The notes beneath the pieces were generated by a model that worked only from the letters and a program-made list of their open reading frames with translations, was not told the origin of the DNA and did no database searches. Below, one piece after another: positions 10,452-19,901 of a DNA stretch of 64,000 nt. The first letter of the stretch is position 1. Each line of letters starts with the position of its first letter. This DNA comes from an uncultured Gammaproteobacteria bacterium (GTDB lineage: Bacteria; Pseudomonadota; Gammaproteobacteria; Pseudomonadales; Pseudohongiellaceae): the NCBI GenBank assembly GCA_903862645.1, contig CAIOZF010000235.1:55599-119598 (forward strand), written 5' to 3'. A program made the translations under genes and the position numbers.

Positions 10452-10788
10452 CCCACTGACCTGGGCTGGCCTCAACGAAGTTGCCCGCGCCGGTGTTTTC
10501 CAAGGCTCGGGTGAAAGCCAGTTTGGCGACATCCTGGACGGAGATATTGTTTTCTTGGGCGATCTGCTCGTAACGTGCTTTGCGCTGCGCGTTAACGCTA
10601 TCAACCAGAGCTGCGACATCGGCAGGCACGTTGCTGTGCACCAGGCCGATGTAGCCATCCTGTTTCTCGCCGATCTGTCCCGCCGTCTTGGCTTCGTCCA
10701 ATGTCGCGGCGAAGGCGCCGCCCACTCCAAGTAACATCAGCAACAGGCTGAAGCTAAAAATCTTGCCGAATTTCTTTGCCAATTTCAT
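10438..10788 (-). CDS. ydbL: YdbL family periplasmic protein (DUF1318)
   Basis: The 116-residue product has a signal peptide ending GGAFA before ATLDEAK, then the family sequence GQIGEKQDGYIGLV, NAQRKARYEQIAQENNISVQDVAKLAF and a terminal PGQWVRKP. In E. coli YdbL is the periplasmic partner of the YdbH-YnbE intermembrane bridge and appears to modulate it. It follows ynbE by 14 bp with its own GGAGAC ribosome site. Its 3' end overlaps convergent rsmI by 14 bp, so the two transcripts meet here without a dedicated terminator. Confidence 0.9.
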   Translation of the reverse strand: MKLAKKFGKIFSFSLLLMLLGVGGAFAATLDEAKTAGQIGEKQDGYIGLVHSNVPADVAALVDSVNAQRKARYEQIAQENNISVQDVAKLAFTRALENTGAGNFVEASPGQWVRKP

Positions 10789-10802
10789 GAATTTGTCTCC
10801 GC

Positions 10803-10994
10803 TTAGAATAGACCACTGTCTTCGTCGAACATGTCATCCAGCTCCCGCTCTACCTTTACCCGAATTTCGTGTTCAATACGCACATTCAGATTGATAGTGA
10901 TGGGCTCGTTGGGCATCGCGACTTGTACAGTTGGGGTGCAGGCAAAGAGCCCCGTCAGGAGCGCGAACGCAAAGCTTAGGGTTCTAATCTGCAT
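10803..10994 (-). CDS. ynbE: YnbE family outer-membrane lipoprotein
   Basis: I start this 63-residue lipoprotein at ATG 10994, giving MQIRTLSFAF, the lipobox LFAC and a mature part that matches YnbE (PNEPITINLNVRIEHEIRVKVERE). In E. coli YnbE sits in the outer membrane and pairs by beta-strand addition with the C-terminus of YdbH to form a lipid bridge. The tracked ORF is longer because the frame stays open back to a TTG at 11177 that overlaps the ydbH stop. Those extra 61 codons show no family match and would bury the signal peptide, so I leave them out. Confidence 0.87.
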   Translation of the reverse strand: MQIRTLSFAFALLTGLFACTPTVQVAMPNEPITINLNVRIEHEIRVKVERELDDMFDEDSGLF

Positions 10995-11173
10995 AATGTT
11001 CTCGTTTCGGTTTGCCAAATTTGTGTTTGCCAAAGGAGTTGGTGCCTTGTCGGAATGATCGACTCTGATGACACCATGGTCTGCACTATAGCAGACCAAA
11101 CTGAATCCAGACTGAATTTCGCCGCAGACAGGCGACCCTTCTGTTGTTTGGTCCTGCAAAGTTTGGCCTGTGT

Positions 11174-13843
11174 TCAACGCTTCTGCAGTTCGCGCTCCAG
11201 TGTATCGGTGATAGAGCGACTCGCCTGCAGGCTTTGCAGCAGGGAGGGGATGTTGTCACTGATATTGAGGTTGAGATTGATCCGTTGTCCCTGATTCATG
11301 TCAGGGTTGGCCCCCTGCAGTTTGACAGCAAGATTCAAGTCTCCACTCGGGAGGTAATTCACAGCGGCTTCAAGGCTGTCGTATTGATAGTTGCTAAGTG
11401 CCTGATTAACCAAATCAAGCGCCGCGTTGCGACTGTTGCCTGCGTTGCCTGACTGATACTGGATACTGCCTCCGGGGGCTTCTATGTGCAATGTTCCTTC
11501 CGCTACGGAAATGGCGCTACCTTCTATGCGTACCGGGATACTGCCGCTGAGGATGCCGCTGGCTTGTATGCCTTCGTAGGCGCCCATGTCCAGTAAAGTG
11601 CCTAGATCGAGGCGTTCCAGTGTCAGCGTCAAATTGTTTTCCGCCGCAGACAATTGGTAAGTAGTACCCGCTGAGCGCAGGGTGCCTTCGAAGAGAGTAG
11701 CCTGGAAATCGGTTAGGTCCAGGGTCTGCTGGAGGGTATCAATACCATAAGTAAATTCGATGTTCTCGACAGGCAGGCCGGGGTTGATGCTGCCTATAAA
11801 TGCCCGCTGCGTCGGTGAGCTGATGAAGCCACCCGAGTCAACGAATGCGCCGTTGAGGTTCGTAGAAAAATCGACAAGAGCCGTATCTGTATAGAAACCG
11901 CTGAGCTGTGCAGCATCGAGCCGCACGGGACCGACCATCACGAGTCCAGCATTGTCATCGAGTCTCAGGCTGAGATCAGCACTTGCTGTGACACTGCCCG
12001 AGACGATGTCAGCGTCAATGGGGAGGTTTTGGAACAGATAGGCGAGACTTTCGTTGTTCATCCCGAACTGCAAGCGCGGAATCTTTATATTGATTTGTGC
12101 CGCGCGGCCTGTAAGCGCAGCGCTGCCCTCCATGGTTAGAAGGTCACGTTCGGCTGCACGGAATACGGCATCGGCTTTAAGGGTGTTGTTGCTGAGCTGT
12201 AAAAGTGCAGTCGCCTCTGGGTTGCGTAATTCAAACGGGAGCAGATCGATTCCGAATGACCTCGCGTCAAGTTGCACATTCACCTCAGGGGTGGTGCCCG
12301 GCACCGAAGGCCACTGTGCCTGCATTGAACTGGCTCTTATGGCAGCGTGTCCACTGCTTGCACCCACACGTATTGTTGGCATAAAAAGCTCCACGCCATT
12401 TCCGGTGATCGAGATATCCAGGGTCTCGTTCAGGCTGATTGTTATCGCTTCCTGCATCAGGAGATTGGCATGTTCCAAGGCTATATCGCGTGCCTGGATG
12501 TTTGCTGCTCCAATGCGCGATCCTTGTGCCAAAGTGGCTGTCAGAGTCGCGTCCTCGATGCCCAGTGTTATCGCGCTATCGGCGCTGATACCTTCGATGA
12601 CAAATTCTCCGTAGGAAAAAGTGGGCATGCGCAGAGTCGCGGAGACGGTTGCTGTGCAGCGCAATGGCTGGATGCATTCTCCAGTAGCCTCAGTGATGTC
12701 GAGCATCCCAGTCTGAACTGCGGCGACGGACAGCTGTGTCGCCGTCAAGCTTTGCCTTGTGTTATTGAGAGTCATGACAAAATCCCCTGGTGTATAAATT
12801 CCGGATACTGTCACTGGTTCATCAGCATGCCATGCAATGGTGTTGGTTATATTGGGTGATGTGGTGGGTAGTGATACGCGGGCGGATGAGTCTGCCAGAA
12901 TCGCCAGTGAGATATCCAAGTGCTGATCGACGTGACCCTGTGCGTTGCCGGAAAAATAGAGGGTGCCGTCGTAGTTCCCAGCTGCTTCAGATAGTAGATG
13001 CAGTGACTCGAGCAGCTGCTTGCCCGGCGCCAGATGAAGGGTACCGGAAGTGTCCGCAAGTAATTGCCCCTGCTCTTCGCTGACCGTGAATTCTCCTTGC
13101 AGAACCGACTCTTCGTTGTTCTCCAGCCGAATGCTCCCGGTAACAGCCTGGGGAAAAAATTGATGTGCAGGCAATTTATCTGTCGGGATGAAATAGCTGG
13201 AGACAAACTGATCATCATGCCAGTTCATTCGCAAATCGAGACTGGCTCTGTCGTGCTTGATCTGGGTAATGATTTCGTGCTTGCTGTGAGTCAGCCGGAC
13301 GCTGGCGTCATTGGCCATGTCCGCTACGCTGAGGCGCTCAATATATAACGAATCAAGGGGCAGGGCTTGCAGGGTTGCGAGCCACTGTGTGACATCCAGT
13401 GCAACACCGGCGCTCTGCGCCATATCAGCAGGAAACTGGTCTGCGGCGGCGGTGTTCTTGGCCGCAGGATTGATGAGTGTCAACGCCTCAATCTCGACTG
13501 TTCTGAACTGGCCTTTCAATAATTGTGCAGGTGAAAACCTGACTGACAAATTTTCGACAACACTTTCCAGATCAGAGCTATCAGATATATCCGCCGAGAT
13601 GTAGGCGAAGCGGATAATTTCAGCACTGACGGTGCTACTTGAGACGCGCAGGCCTTCTATTGCGCGCAGCTCTAGTCCTGGAGGTGCCAGATAGGCGTTG
13701 GCAATGCGGATGGCAAAGAAGCTTGTAAAGAAATACAGGACGGCGCCACCAACGACAGTGGCTGTCATGAGAAGTGCCATGACGCCGATGAGCCACCGCG
13801 TTATGGTTCTCGTCCGTTTTCTGGAGATGCTCGGCGTGCTCAT
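11174..13843 (-). CDS. ydbH: YdbH family AsmA-like intermembrane phospholipid transport protein
   Basis: The 889-residue product has one N-terminal membrane helix (WLIGVMALLMTATVVGGAVLYFF, about residues 16-38) and a long periplasmic part of repeating beta-strands, the pattern of AsmA-like/TamB-type bridge proteins. The C-terminal end (GGSIQYQSGN, LDLVNQALSNYQYDSLEAAVNY, LAVKLQGANP, RINLNLNISDN) is the most conserved YdbH region and is the part that meets YnbE. With YhdP and TamB, YdbH moves phospholipid to the outer membrane in E. coli. The ydbH-ynbE-ydbL order is kept, with a 179-bp gap before ynbE. Start at ATG 13843. Confidence 0.9.
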   Translation of the reverse strand: MSTPSISRKRTRTITRWLIGVMALLMTATVVGGAVLYFFTSFFAIRIANAYLAPPGLELRAIEGLRVSSSTVSAEIIRFAYISADISDSSDLESVVENLSVRFSPAQLLKGQFRTVEIEALTLINPAAKNTAAADQFPADMAQSAGVALDVTQWLATLQALPLDSLYIERLSVADMANDASVRLTHSKHEIITQIKHDRASLDLRMNWHDDQFVSSYFIPTDKLPAHQFFPQAVTGSIRLENNEESVLQGEFTVSEEQGQLLADTSGTLHLAPGKQLLESLHLLSEAAGNYDGTLYFSGNAQGHVDQHLDISLAILADSSARVSLPTTSPNITNTIAWHADEPVTVSGIYTPGDFVMTLNNTRQSLTATQLSVAAVQTGMLDITEATGECIQPLRCTATVSATLRMPTFSYGEFVIEGISADSAITLGIEDATLTATLAQGSRIGAANIQARDIALEHANLLMQEAITISLNETLDISITGNGVELFMPTIRVGASSGHAAIRASSMQAQWPSVPGTTPEVNVQLDARSFGIDLLPFELRNPEATALLQLSNNTLKADAVFRAAERDLLTMEGSAALTGRAAQINIKIPRLQFGMNNESLAYLFQNLPIDADIVSGSVTASADLSLRLDDNAGLVMVGPVRLDAAQLSGFYTDTALVDFSTNLNGAFVDSGGFISSPTQRAFIGSINPGLPVENIEFTYGIDTLQQTLDLTDFQATLFEGTLRSAGTTYQLSAAENNLTLTLERLDLGTLLDMGAYEGIQASGILSGSIPVRIEGSAISVAEGTLHIEAPGGSIQYQSGNAGNSRNAALDLVNQALSNYQYDSLEAAVNYLPSGDLNLAVKLQGANPDMNQGQRINLNLNISDNIPSLLQSLQASRSITDTLERELQKR

Positions 13844-13971
13844 GCGCTTTAACTTCAGTGTCCTGGTGCAGGGGTGCAGAGTTGCACGTCAGTGTGCCAC
13901 AGCGGTTTTTTCATTGACAGCCAAGTGCGAGTTGCATGTCGGAGTAAGCGTCTGCGGCGCCCACAAAGTAC

Positions 13972-14000
13972 TTGTATAAAAGGGTGGCCTGGCTTAACCT
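13972..14000 (+). promoter_or_regulatory. Predicted promoter of rnpB
   Basis: TTGTAT (13972-13977) and TAACCT (13995-14000) are 17 bp apart, and the implied start near 14007 coincides with the first base of the RNase P RNA P1 stem. The agreement with the RNA end supports the choice. Prediction only. Confidence 0.55.
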
Positions 14001-14005
14001 GCGCC

Positions 14006-14394
<389 letters not shown>

Positions 14395-14703
14395 CCTCGT
14401 TTTATCCAATCTCAAAACCACTAAAATCCTTCAACTCTTAACAAACTACTTTAATAGTTTCGTTTAGCGTTTTGATATTCCTGTAATTCCATCTTTCTTT
14501 CTTATCTCTTTCTCGTAACCTTCAGATTTATATACGCATTTTTGCATTGGTCCGTCTGCAAAAAGGGCAAATTCCTCTTGCAGATTGCAATTCGTATGCT
14601 AGAGTGTCGCAGAGTGGGAAAAGGTGGAAGATTCTGTAGAAAAGTGGGGAACCTAGCGTGAGTTGTCCCATAGCAGGCATGGCACACAACAGGGGGTAGG
14701 TCG
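14395..14703. other. AT-rich regulatory region between rnpB and mraZ, no gene
   Basis: About 309 bp without a coding frame I can support. The first 150 bp are AT-rich and unremarkable. The last 130 bp hold a candidate promoter (TTGCAG 14578-14583, 16 bp, TAGAGT 14600-14605) and the MraZ-type repeats listed separately. The tracked minus-strand 73-residue ORF has no recognisable product. Confidence 0.5.
14605..14649 (+). promoter_or_regulatory. MraZ operator: 5-mers repeated every 10 bp
   Basis: TGTCG (14605), TGGGA (14615), TGGAA (14625), TGTAG (14635) and TGGGG (14645) recur at exact 10-bp steps just upstream of mraZ. In E. coli MraZ represses the dcw operon by binding TGGGN repeats with 5-bp spacers, so this is the expected autorepression site. 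The two outer TGGG sites are canonical and the middle ones are degenerate. Confidence 0.7.
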
Positions 14704-15159
14704 GTGTTCAGAGGCGTCAACACAATCAGTCTGGATTCGAAGGGGCGGCTGGCTATGCCATCGCGCTATCGAGACCAATTGATGACGCAGTTTGGAGGTC
14801 GACTGGTGGGCACGATCGAACCCATGGCCAAGTGTCTGCTGCTTTACCCGATCGACGTATGGGAAGAGATTCAGAAGAAGATTGAGGGTTTGTCGAGCTT
14901 CAATCCGGATACCAGAAGATTTCAGCGCATGATGATTGGTTATGCGACAGACATGGAGCTGGATGGGAGCGGGCGCATTCTGTTGCCGCAAGTGCTGCGT
15001 GCCCATGCAGAGTTGGACAAGCAGGTGGCGCTGGTTGGCTTAGGCAAGAAGCTGGAGCTCTGGAGTGAAGAAAGCTGGGATGAGCAAAGGAAGCTCTGGA
15101 TGTCGCAGCAGACTGTGGGCGGTGAATTGCCGGCAGAGTTGCAGAGTCTTTCTCTGTAA
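14704..15159 (+). CDS. mraZ: Transcriptional regulator MraZ
   Basis: MraZ is a ring-forming DNA-binding protein that represses the dcw cluster from its first promoter. The 151-residue product carries two AbrB-like half-domains, the first with SLDSKGRLAMPSRYRDQL and the second with MELDGSGRILLPQVLRAHAEL. The start is GTG 14704 behind AGGGGG. It lies first in the cluster, directly downstream of its own candidate operator repeats. Confidence 0.96.
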   Translation: MFRGVNTISLDSKGRLAMPSRYRDQLMTQFGGRLVGTIEPMAKCLLLYPIDVWEEIQKKIEGLSSFNPDTRRFQRMMIGYATDMELDGSGRILLPQVLRAHAELDKQVALVGLGKKLELWSEESWDEQRKLWMSQQTVGGELPAELQSLSL

Positions 15160-15181
15160 ACCGGTTAAGCGCTTCCGGTTT
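15158..15181 (+). repeat. Hairpin between mraZ and rsmH
   Basis: AAACCGG (15158-15164) is the inverted copy of CCGGTTT (15175-15181), with TTAAGCGCTT as loop; the loop itself contains the palindrome AAGCGCTT. It starts in the mraZ stop codon. No T run follows, so it is not a standard terminator; it may be an RNA processing or stability element. Confidence 0.5.
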
Positions 15182-15245
15182 GGTGTGGCGACTCCTAGGC
15201 GTACAAGTACGCATTCTTCTGTAAGCAAACCCTGGTGGAATATCG

Positions 15246-16181
15246 ATGTCAGAACGACCGCAGCACGAAACCGTTTTGTTGGAAGCTGCAGTGGCTGCGT
15301 TGTTGGTGGATGGTGCGGGATTTTATGTGGATGGCACTTTCGGGCGCGGTGGTCATTCCCGACGAATTTTGCAGGGTCTGCAGCCGCAGGGTCGGCTTCT
15401 GGCGATTGACAAGGACCCGGAGGCGATTCGGGTGGCGCGTGCCGAGCTGGGAACTGACACGCGTTTCGAGGTGGTGCAGGGGTCGTTTTCCCGTCTGGCA
15501 GAGTTGGTGGCGAGCGCTGGGCTGACCGGTAAGGTAAGTGGGGTTTTGTTGGATCTGGGGGTGTCTTCGCCGCAACTGGACGAGGCGCAACGGGGCTTCA
15601 GTTTCATTCAGGATGGGCCGTTGGATATGCGCATGAATCCAGAAGAGGGCCAGAGTGCTGCTCAGTGGTTGGCGTCAGCATCCGAGCAAGAGATTGCCGA
15701 CGTCATCTATCGCTACGGAGAGGAGCGCTTCTCCCGTCGCATGGCGCGCGCCTTGATCGAGCACCGCAAGCTCCAGCCCATTGCCACGACACTGCAACTC
15801 GCTGAGATCATCAAGCAGGCCAATCCTGCCTGGGAAAAGCATAAACATCCGGCAACCCGGGCCTTTCAGGGCATTCGCATACACATTAACCGTGAGCTCG
15901 AAGACTTGCAGAGCGTCTTGCAGCAGGCTCTGGATGTTCTGCGTGTGGGGGGGCGGCTGGTGGTAATCAGTTTCCACTCGCTCGAGGATCGGATTGTTAA
16001 GCAGTTCATCAACAAGCAGTCCAAAGGGGATGATTATCCTGCAGGAGTGCCGGTGCAGTACGCCGACCTCAATCCGCGTGTGAAGAAAATCGGTAAAGCA
16101 GTGAAAGCCGATGACGATGAGGTGCGCATGAATCCTCGTTCCCGCAGCGCCATCATGAGAGTGGCAGAGAAAATCGCCTGA
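15246..16181 (+). CDS. rsmH: 16S rRNA (cytosine1402-N4)-methyltransferase
   Basis: RsmH (MraW) methylates N4 of C1402 in 16S rRNA, the same nucleotide whose ribose is modified by RsmI, also encoded in this window. The 311-residue product has [10 protein letters not shown], the SAM-binding [37 protein letters not shown], the insert domain [15 protein letters not shown], and [15 protein letters not shown]. It follows mraZ by 86 bp and starts at ATG 15246. Confidence 0.97.
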   Translation: MSERPQHETVLLEAAVAALLVDGAGFYVDGTFGRGGHSRRILQGLQPQGRLLAIDKDPEAIRVARAELGTDTRFEVVQGSFSRLAELVASAGLTGKVSGVLLDLGVSSPQLDEAQRGFSFIQDGPLDMRMNPEEGQSAAQWLASASEQEIADVIYRYGEERFSRRMARALIEHRKLQPIATTLQLAEIIKQANPAWEKHKHPATRAFQGIRIHINRELEDLQSVLQQALDVLRVGGRLVVISFHSLEDRIVKQFINKQSKGDDYPAGVPVQYADLNPRVKKIGKAVKADDDEVRMNPRSRSAIMRVAEKIA

Positions 16182-16237
16182 TTGGCGATTTGCATAAGAA
16201 CAACAGTAATCAGAAAGACCGGGAAGTTGAGTTAAGC

Positions 16238-16600
16238 ATGAACATACAAGCAGACAGAAATTCAGCAGACCGCAGCAGCGTGAAGGGGCGCAAGAGCGAG
16301 CAGGCTGTGTTTTCCTGGGTAGAGATATTTTCCGCTCGCACCCAGCTCGTCGTCCTTCTTTTGCTTGCTCTCCTGGTGACAGGGGTTGCGGTTGTCTACG
16401 CCACGTTCAAGAATCGTTATCTCCTGAATGAGCTGCAACTACTCAGAGGCCAGCGTAATGAATTGCAGGTGCAGCGGGGGCAGCTGTTGATCGAGCAAAG
16501 TACCTTCAGTCTTGAGGCGCGAGTCGAGCGCAAAGCAATTGATGAGCTGCAGATGAAAGTGCCTGAATTCGCCGAGATCGTCATGGTGCGCTATGAGTGA
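16238..16600 (+). CDS. ftsL: Cell division protein FtsL
   Basis: FtsL is a small bitopic protein that forms a coiled-coil complex with FtsB and FtsQ and activates FtsWI. I start it at ATG 16238, giving 120 residues; the tracked TTG at 16190 adds a non-conserved tail. The layout is a basic cytoplasmic segment, one membrane helix (QLVVLLLLALLVTGVAVVYA) and a periplasmic leucine-repeat coiled coil (NELQLLRGQRNELQVQRGQL), followed by ERKAIDELQMKVPE. Sequence is poorly conserved in this family, so position between rsmH and ftsI carries much of the call. Its end overlaps ftsI by 8 bp. Confidence 0.92.
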   Translation: MNIQADRNSADRSSVKGRKSEQAVFSWVEIFSARTQLVVLLLLALLVTGVAVVYATFKNRYLLNELQLLRGQRNELQVQRGQLLIEQSTFSLEARVERKAIDELQMKVPEFAEIVMVRYE

Positions 16601-18332
16601 GAGAGATTCGGCTTACAAACCGTTAACGTGGCGCCTATACCTGATCTTTGCGGTCATGGTGCTGTGTGTCGCGGCAGTACTCTGGAAGTTGACCACCCTA
16701 TATGTGTTGGAAAAAGATTTTTTACAGGGTCAGGGTGATGCCCGCACCATTCGCACGGAACCGTTGTCTGCGCATCGTGGTGTCATTACGGATCGCAATG
16801 GCGAGGCGCTTGCTGTCAGTACACCGGTGAAGTCCATCTGGGTTAACCCAAAGGAATTATCGCAGGAGTTGCGTGACATCGAGTTGCTGGCAACAGAATT
16901 GCAAGTGGAGCCACAGGCGCTGGCGAGCAACATTGCGGCAAACTCCGAAAAAGACTTCCTCTTCGTCAAGCGTCGAATGTCTCCCGCCGAGGCGGATCGG
17001 GTACTCGCCCTGCGCATTCAGGGTGTCTACGCCCGTCAGGAATATCAGCGGTACTATCCGCAAGGCGAGATTGCTGCCCACGTAGTCGGTTTTACGGATG
17101 TGGATGATCAGGGGCAGGAAGGCCTGGAGCTTGCTTACGATTCCTGGTTGCAGGGTGTGCCCGGTCGCCAACAGGTTATGAAGGATCGTCGCGGGCGTGT
17201 CATCAAAGAGCTGGACACCATTCAGACTGCGCAGCCTGGAAAAGACGTCGAGCTCAGTCTCGATTTTCGCATTCAGAATCTCGCCTATAAAGAACTCAAG
17301 GCAGAGACCCTGCTCAGGGGCGCCAGATCAGCCTCGGTAGTGGTAATGGACGTTGCCACCGGCGAAGTGCTGGCGATGGCCAACCAGCCCTCCTATAACC
17401 CAAATAATCGAGGCTCGATCACTGACTTCAGCGCGCTGCGTAATCGTGCGATGACTGATTTGATCGAGCCCGGTTCCACCGCCAAGGCTTTCACTATCGC
17501 TGCCGCGCTCGAATCCGGGCTGTTCACTCCGGAGACGCTGGTCGATACCAATCCGGGTCGCATGCGTATCGGCAGAGACTGGGTCACCGATGCCACCACT
17601 CGTGACATCAATCACGGCATGCTGACAGTGCAGGGTGTCATCACCAAATCCAGCAACGTAGGAGCGTCCAAACTCGCGTTGGCGATTGGTCATGAACAGC
17701 TTCGCAGCATGCTGGCGAAAGTAGGCTTTGGCGTGGATACGGGCACAGGCTTTCCTGGAGAGCGTGGCGGATTACTGCCGAATCATCGCATCTGGCATGA
17801 CATAGAAACCGCTACCTTGTCCTATGGTTACGGCTTCTCCGTTTCCGCACTGCAACTGGCGCAGGCCTACACCACAATCGCTGATGGTGGCGTGCGCAAG
17901 CCAGTGTCTCTGCTCAAGCTGAACTCACAGCAGCTCGATTCTCTTCCGAGGGAACAGGTCATCAGCGAGGCTGTGGCCCGTCAGGTAATGGCCGCACTTG
18001 AAACCGTCGTTGACAAAGAACGCGGTGGTGGTGCCACGGCCGCCAACATTCCTTTCTACAGCGTGGCGGGCAAGACAGGCACCGCACACGTCGTTGGCGC
18101 TGGCGGTTACGAAGACAGCGTCTATAACTCTTTATTTGTGGGCTATGCCCCGGCCAGTGATCCCAAGGTAGTGATTGTAATTGTTATGAACGAGCCAGGT
18201 GGCACTGAACACTACGGCAGTCAGGTAGCGGCGCCGCTGTTCTCAAAGATTGCCGGAGGTGCCATGCGCATTCTCAATGTACCGCCAGACAAGATCAATG
18301 CTTCGGAAGTCCTGAACCTGAGCGCTTTGTAA
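16593..18332 (+). CDS. ftsI: Septal peptidoglycan transpeptidase FtsI (PBP3)
   Basis: FtsI crosslinks septal peptidoglycan together with the glycosyltransferase FtsW. The 579-residue product has a cytoplasmic tail, one membrane helix (about residues 17-37), a non-catalytic pedestal domain (HRGVITDRNGEALAVS to about 220) and a transpeptidase domain. The active site is complete: S295-TAK, the SSN triad in TKSSNVGASKLA, and KTGT in VAGKTGTAHV. It overlaps ftsL and is followed 13 bp later by murE. Confidence 0.97.
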   Translation: MSERDSAYKPLTWRLYLIFAVMVLCVAAVLWKLTTLYVLEKDFLQGQGDARTIRTEPLSAHRGVITDRNGEALAVSTPVKSIWVNPKELSQELRDIELLATELQVEPQALASNIAANSEKDFLFVKRRMSPAEADRVLALRIQGVYARQEYQRYYPQGEIAAHVVGFTDVDDQGQEGLELAYDSWLQGVPGRQQVMKDRRGRVIKELDTIQTAQPGKDVELSLDFRIQNLAYKELKAETLLRGARSASVVVMDVATGEVLAMANQPSYNPNNRGSITDFSALRNRAMTDLIEPGSTAKAFTIAAALESGLFTPETLVDTNPGRMRIGRDWVTDATTRDINHGMLTVQGVITKSSNVGASKLALAIGHEQLRSMLAKVGFGVDTGTGFPGERGGLLPNHRIWHDIETATLSYGYGFSVSALQLAQAYTTIADGGVRKPVSLLKLNSQQLDSLPREQVISEAVARQVMAALETVVDKERGGGATAANIPFYSVAGKTGTAHVVGAGGYEDSVYNSLFVGYAPASDPKVVIVIVMNEPGGTEHYGSQVAAPLFSKIAGGAMRILNVPPDKINASEVLNLSAL

Positions 18333-18345
18333 CGGCAGCGACACC

Positions 18346-19896
18346 ATGAATAGAGCGGAAAGAATCGTGTACAAAACCTCGCTTGACCAACTGCTCGATG
18401 GTATCGCAGACCTGTCTCAGGAACTGCCGCCGGAGTTCGACGTTCGGGTCAGCGGCGTGCAGTTGGACAGTCGGCTTGTGAAGACAGGTGACCTGTTCAT
18501 GGCTTGTTTTGGCAGAAATCATGATGCCCGCGACTACATCGATCTGGCTATCGATAAGGGGGCCGTGGCGGTAGTTGCACATGGCGGTGGCGCATGGCAA
18601 GGCGTCAGTGTCAGGCGTGGCGTGATCGTGATGGCTGTAGATAATCTCTCGGCAAGAACCGGTGAGATCGCTGCGCGTTTTTATGATGATCCCAGTGCCG
18701 CCATGACCATGATCGGTGTTACCGGCACCAACGGCAAGACCAGTTGCACGCAGTTTATTGCCCAGGCGCTGAGCACCATGCAGCGGAAGTGTGGCGTTAT
18801 TGGCACCATCGGTTACGGACTGTATGGAGACTTGCAAGAGTCGGCGTATACCACTCCCGATCCAGTATTTCTGCAATCCGTGTTGGCACAGATGCGTCTG
18901 CAGGGCGCCGACACGGTGGCGATGGAAGTGTCGTCGCAGGGTTTGCATCAGAATCGCGTAAACGGCGTACGCTTCGATGTCGCCGTGTTTACCAATCTGA
19001 CCCGTGATCATCTGGATTATCACGGCAGCATGGAAGCGTACGCCGAGACCAAGACTAGGCTGTTCATGATCGATAGTCTCAGCAACGCGGTGGTCAATGT
19101 GGATGATCCTTATGCGCCGACTATCCTGAACTGTGTTGCTCCAACGGTGAGGACGCACACGTTCAGTGTCACCAGTCCACACGCCGACGTGTACGCCCTG
19201 CAACTGGAGTTGCACCGCACAGGTTACAAGGCGCTGGTGCGTACGCCTTTTGGTGACGGCACGATGAATGGTCGGCTGCTGGGACGCTTCAATTTCAGCA
19301 ATCTGCTTGCCGTACTGACTACTCTGATCGCCACTGAATCAAGCCGCAGTGATTTCAGGCTCGATACGCTTCTGGATCGTCTCTCATGTTTGCAGCCAGT
19401 GACTGGCCGTATGGAGATTGTGGGTGACAGCACCGATATTACCGTCGTCGTGGACTACGCACACACGCCAGACGCTCTGCGCAGCGCACTCATCGCTCTC
19501 CGGGAACACTTCAGTGGCAACGTCTGGTGCGTTTTTGGCTGTGGCGGTAACCGAGATCAGGGTAAGCGGCCCATGATGGCAGAGGCCGCAGAGCACTACG
19601 CCGATCGCCTGATCGTCACGGATGACAATCCGCGTAGCGAGTGTGCCGATGACATCATCAGGCAGATATTGCTCGGTATCGAAGACAGTTCGCGAATGGT
19701 GGTGGAGCGGGACCGGGCGAAAGCCATTACGTTGGCGATCACGAGTGCTGTTCCCGGTGATGTGGTTCTGATCGCTGGCAAGGGCCACGAGAATTATCAG
19801 GATGTGAACGGTAAAAAGATGGTGTTCAGCGATGTCGCGCAGGCGCGTCTAGCCCTGCAGGCAAGAAATAAATCCACCTATACAGTGAGCAGGTAA
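18346..19896 (+). CDS. murE: UDP-MurNAc-L-Ala-D-Glu:meso-diaminopimelate ligase
   Basis: MurE adds the third stem-peptide residue. The 516-residue product has the ATP-binding GVTGTNGKTSCTQFIAQ, the TTPDP substrate loop, MEVSSQGLHQNRV, NLTRDHLDYHGS, VVDYAHTPDAL, and the signature DNPRSE near the C-terminus. DNPR is the motif of meso-diaminopimelate-specific enzymes, which fits Gram-negative peptidoglycan. It lies between ftsI and murF with short gaps, as one transcript. A slightly long N-terminus before VSGVQLDSR leaves the exact start open. Confidence 0.97.
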   Translation: MNRAERIVYKTSLDQLLDGIADLSQELPPEFDVRVSGVQLDSRLVKTGDLFMACFGRNHDARDYIDLAIDKGAVAVVAHGGGAWQGVSVRRGVIVMAVDNLSARTGEIAARFYDDPSAAMTMIGVTGTNGKTSCTQFIAQALSTMQRKCGVIGTIGYGLYGDLQESAYTTPDPVFLQSVLAQMRLQGADTVAMEVSSQGLHQNRVNGVRFDVAVFTNLTRDHLDYHGSMEAYAETKTRLFMIDSLSNAVVNVDDPYAPTILNCVAPTVRTHTFSVTSPHADVYALQLELHRTGYKALVRTPFGDGTMNGRLLGRFNFSNLLAVLTTLIATESSRSDFRLDTLLDRLSCLQPVTGRMEIVGDSTDITVVVDYAHTPDALRSALIALREHFSGNVWCVFGCGGNRDQGKRPMMAEAAEHYADRLIVTDDNPRSECADDIIRQILLGIEDSSRMVVERDRAKAITLAITSAVPGDVVLIAGKGHENYQDVNGKKMVFSDVAQARLALQARNKSTYTVSR

Positions 19897-19901
19897 ATCC
19901 T

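Noticed and set aside
18295-19215. 306-residue minus-strand ORF
   Set aside because: It is antisense to murE, which is unambiguous.
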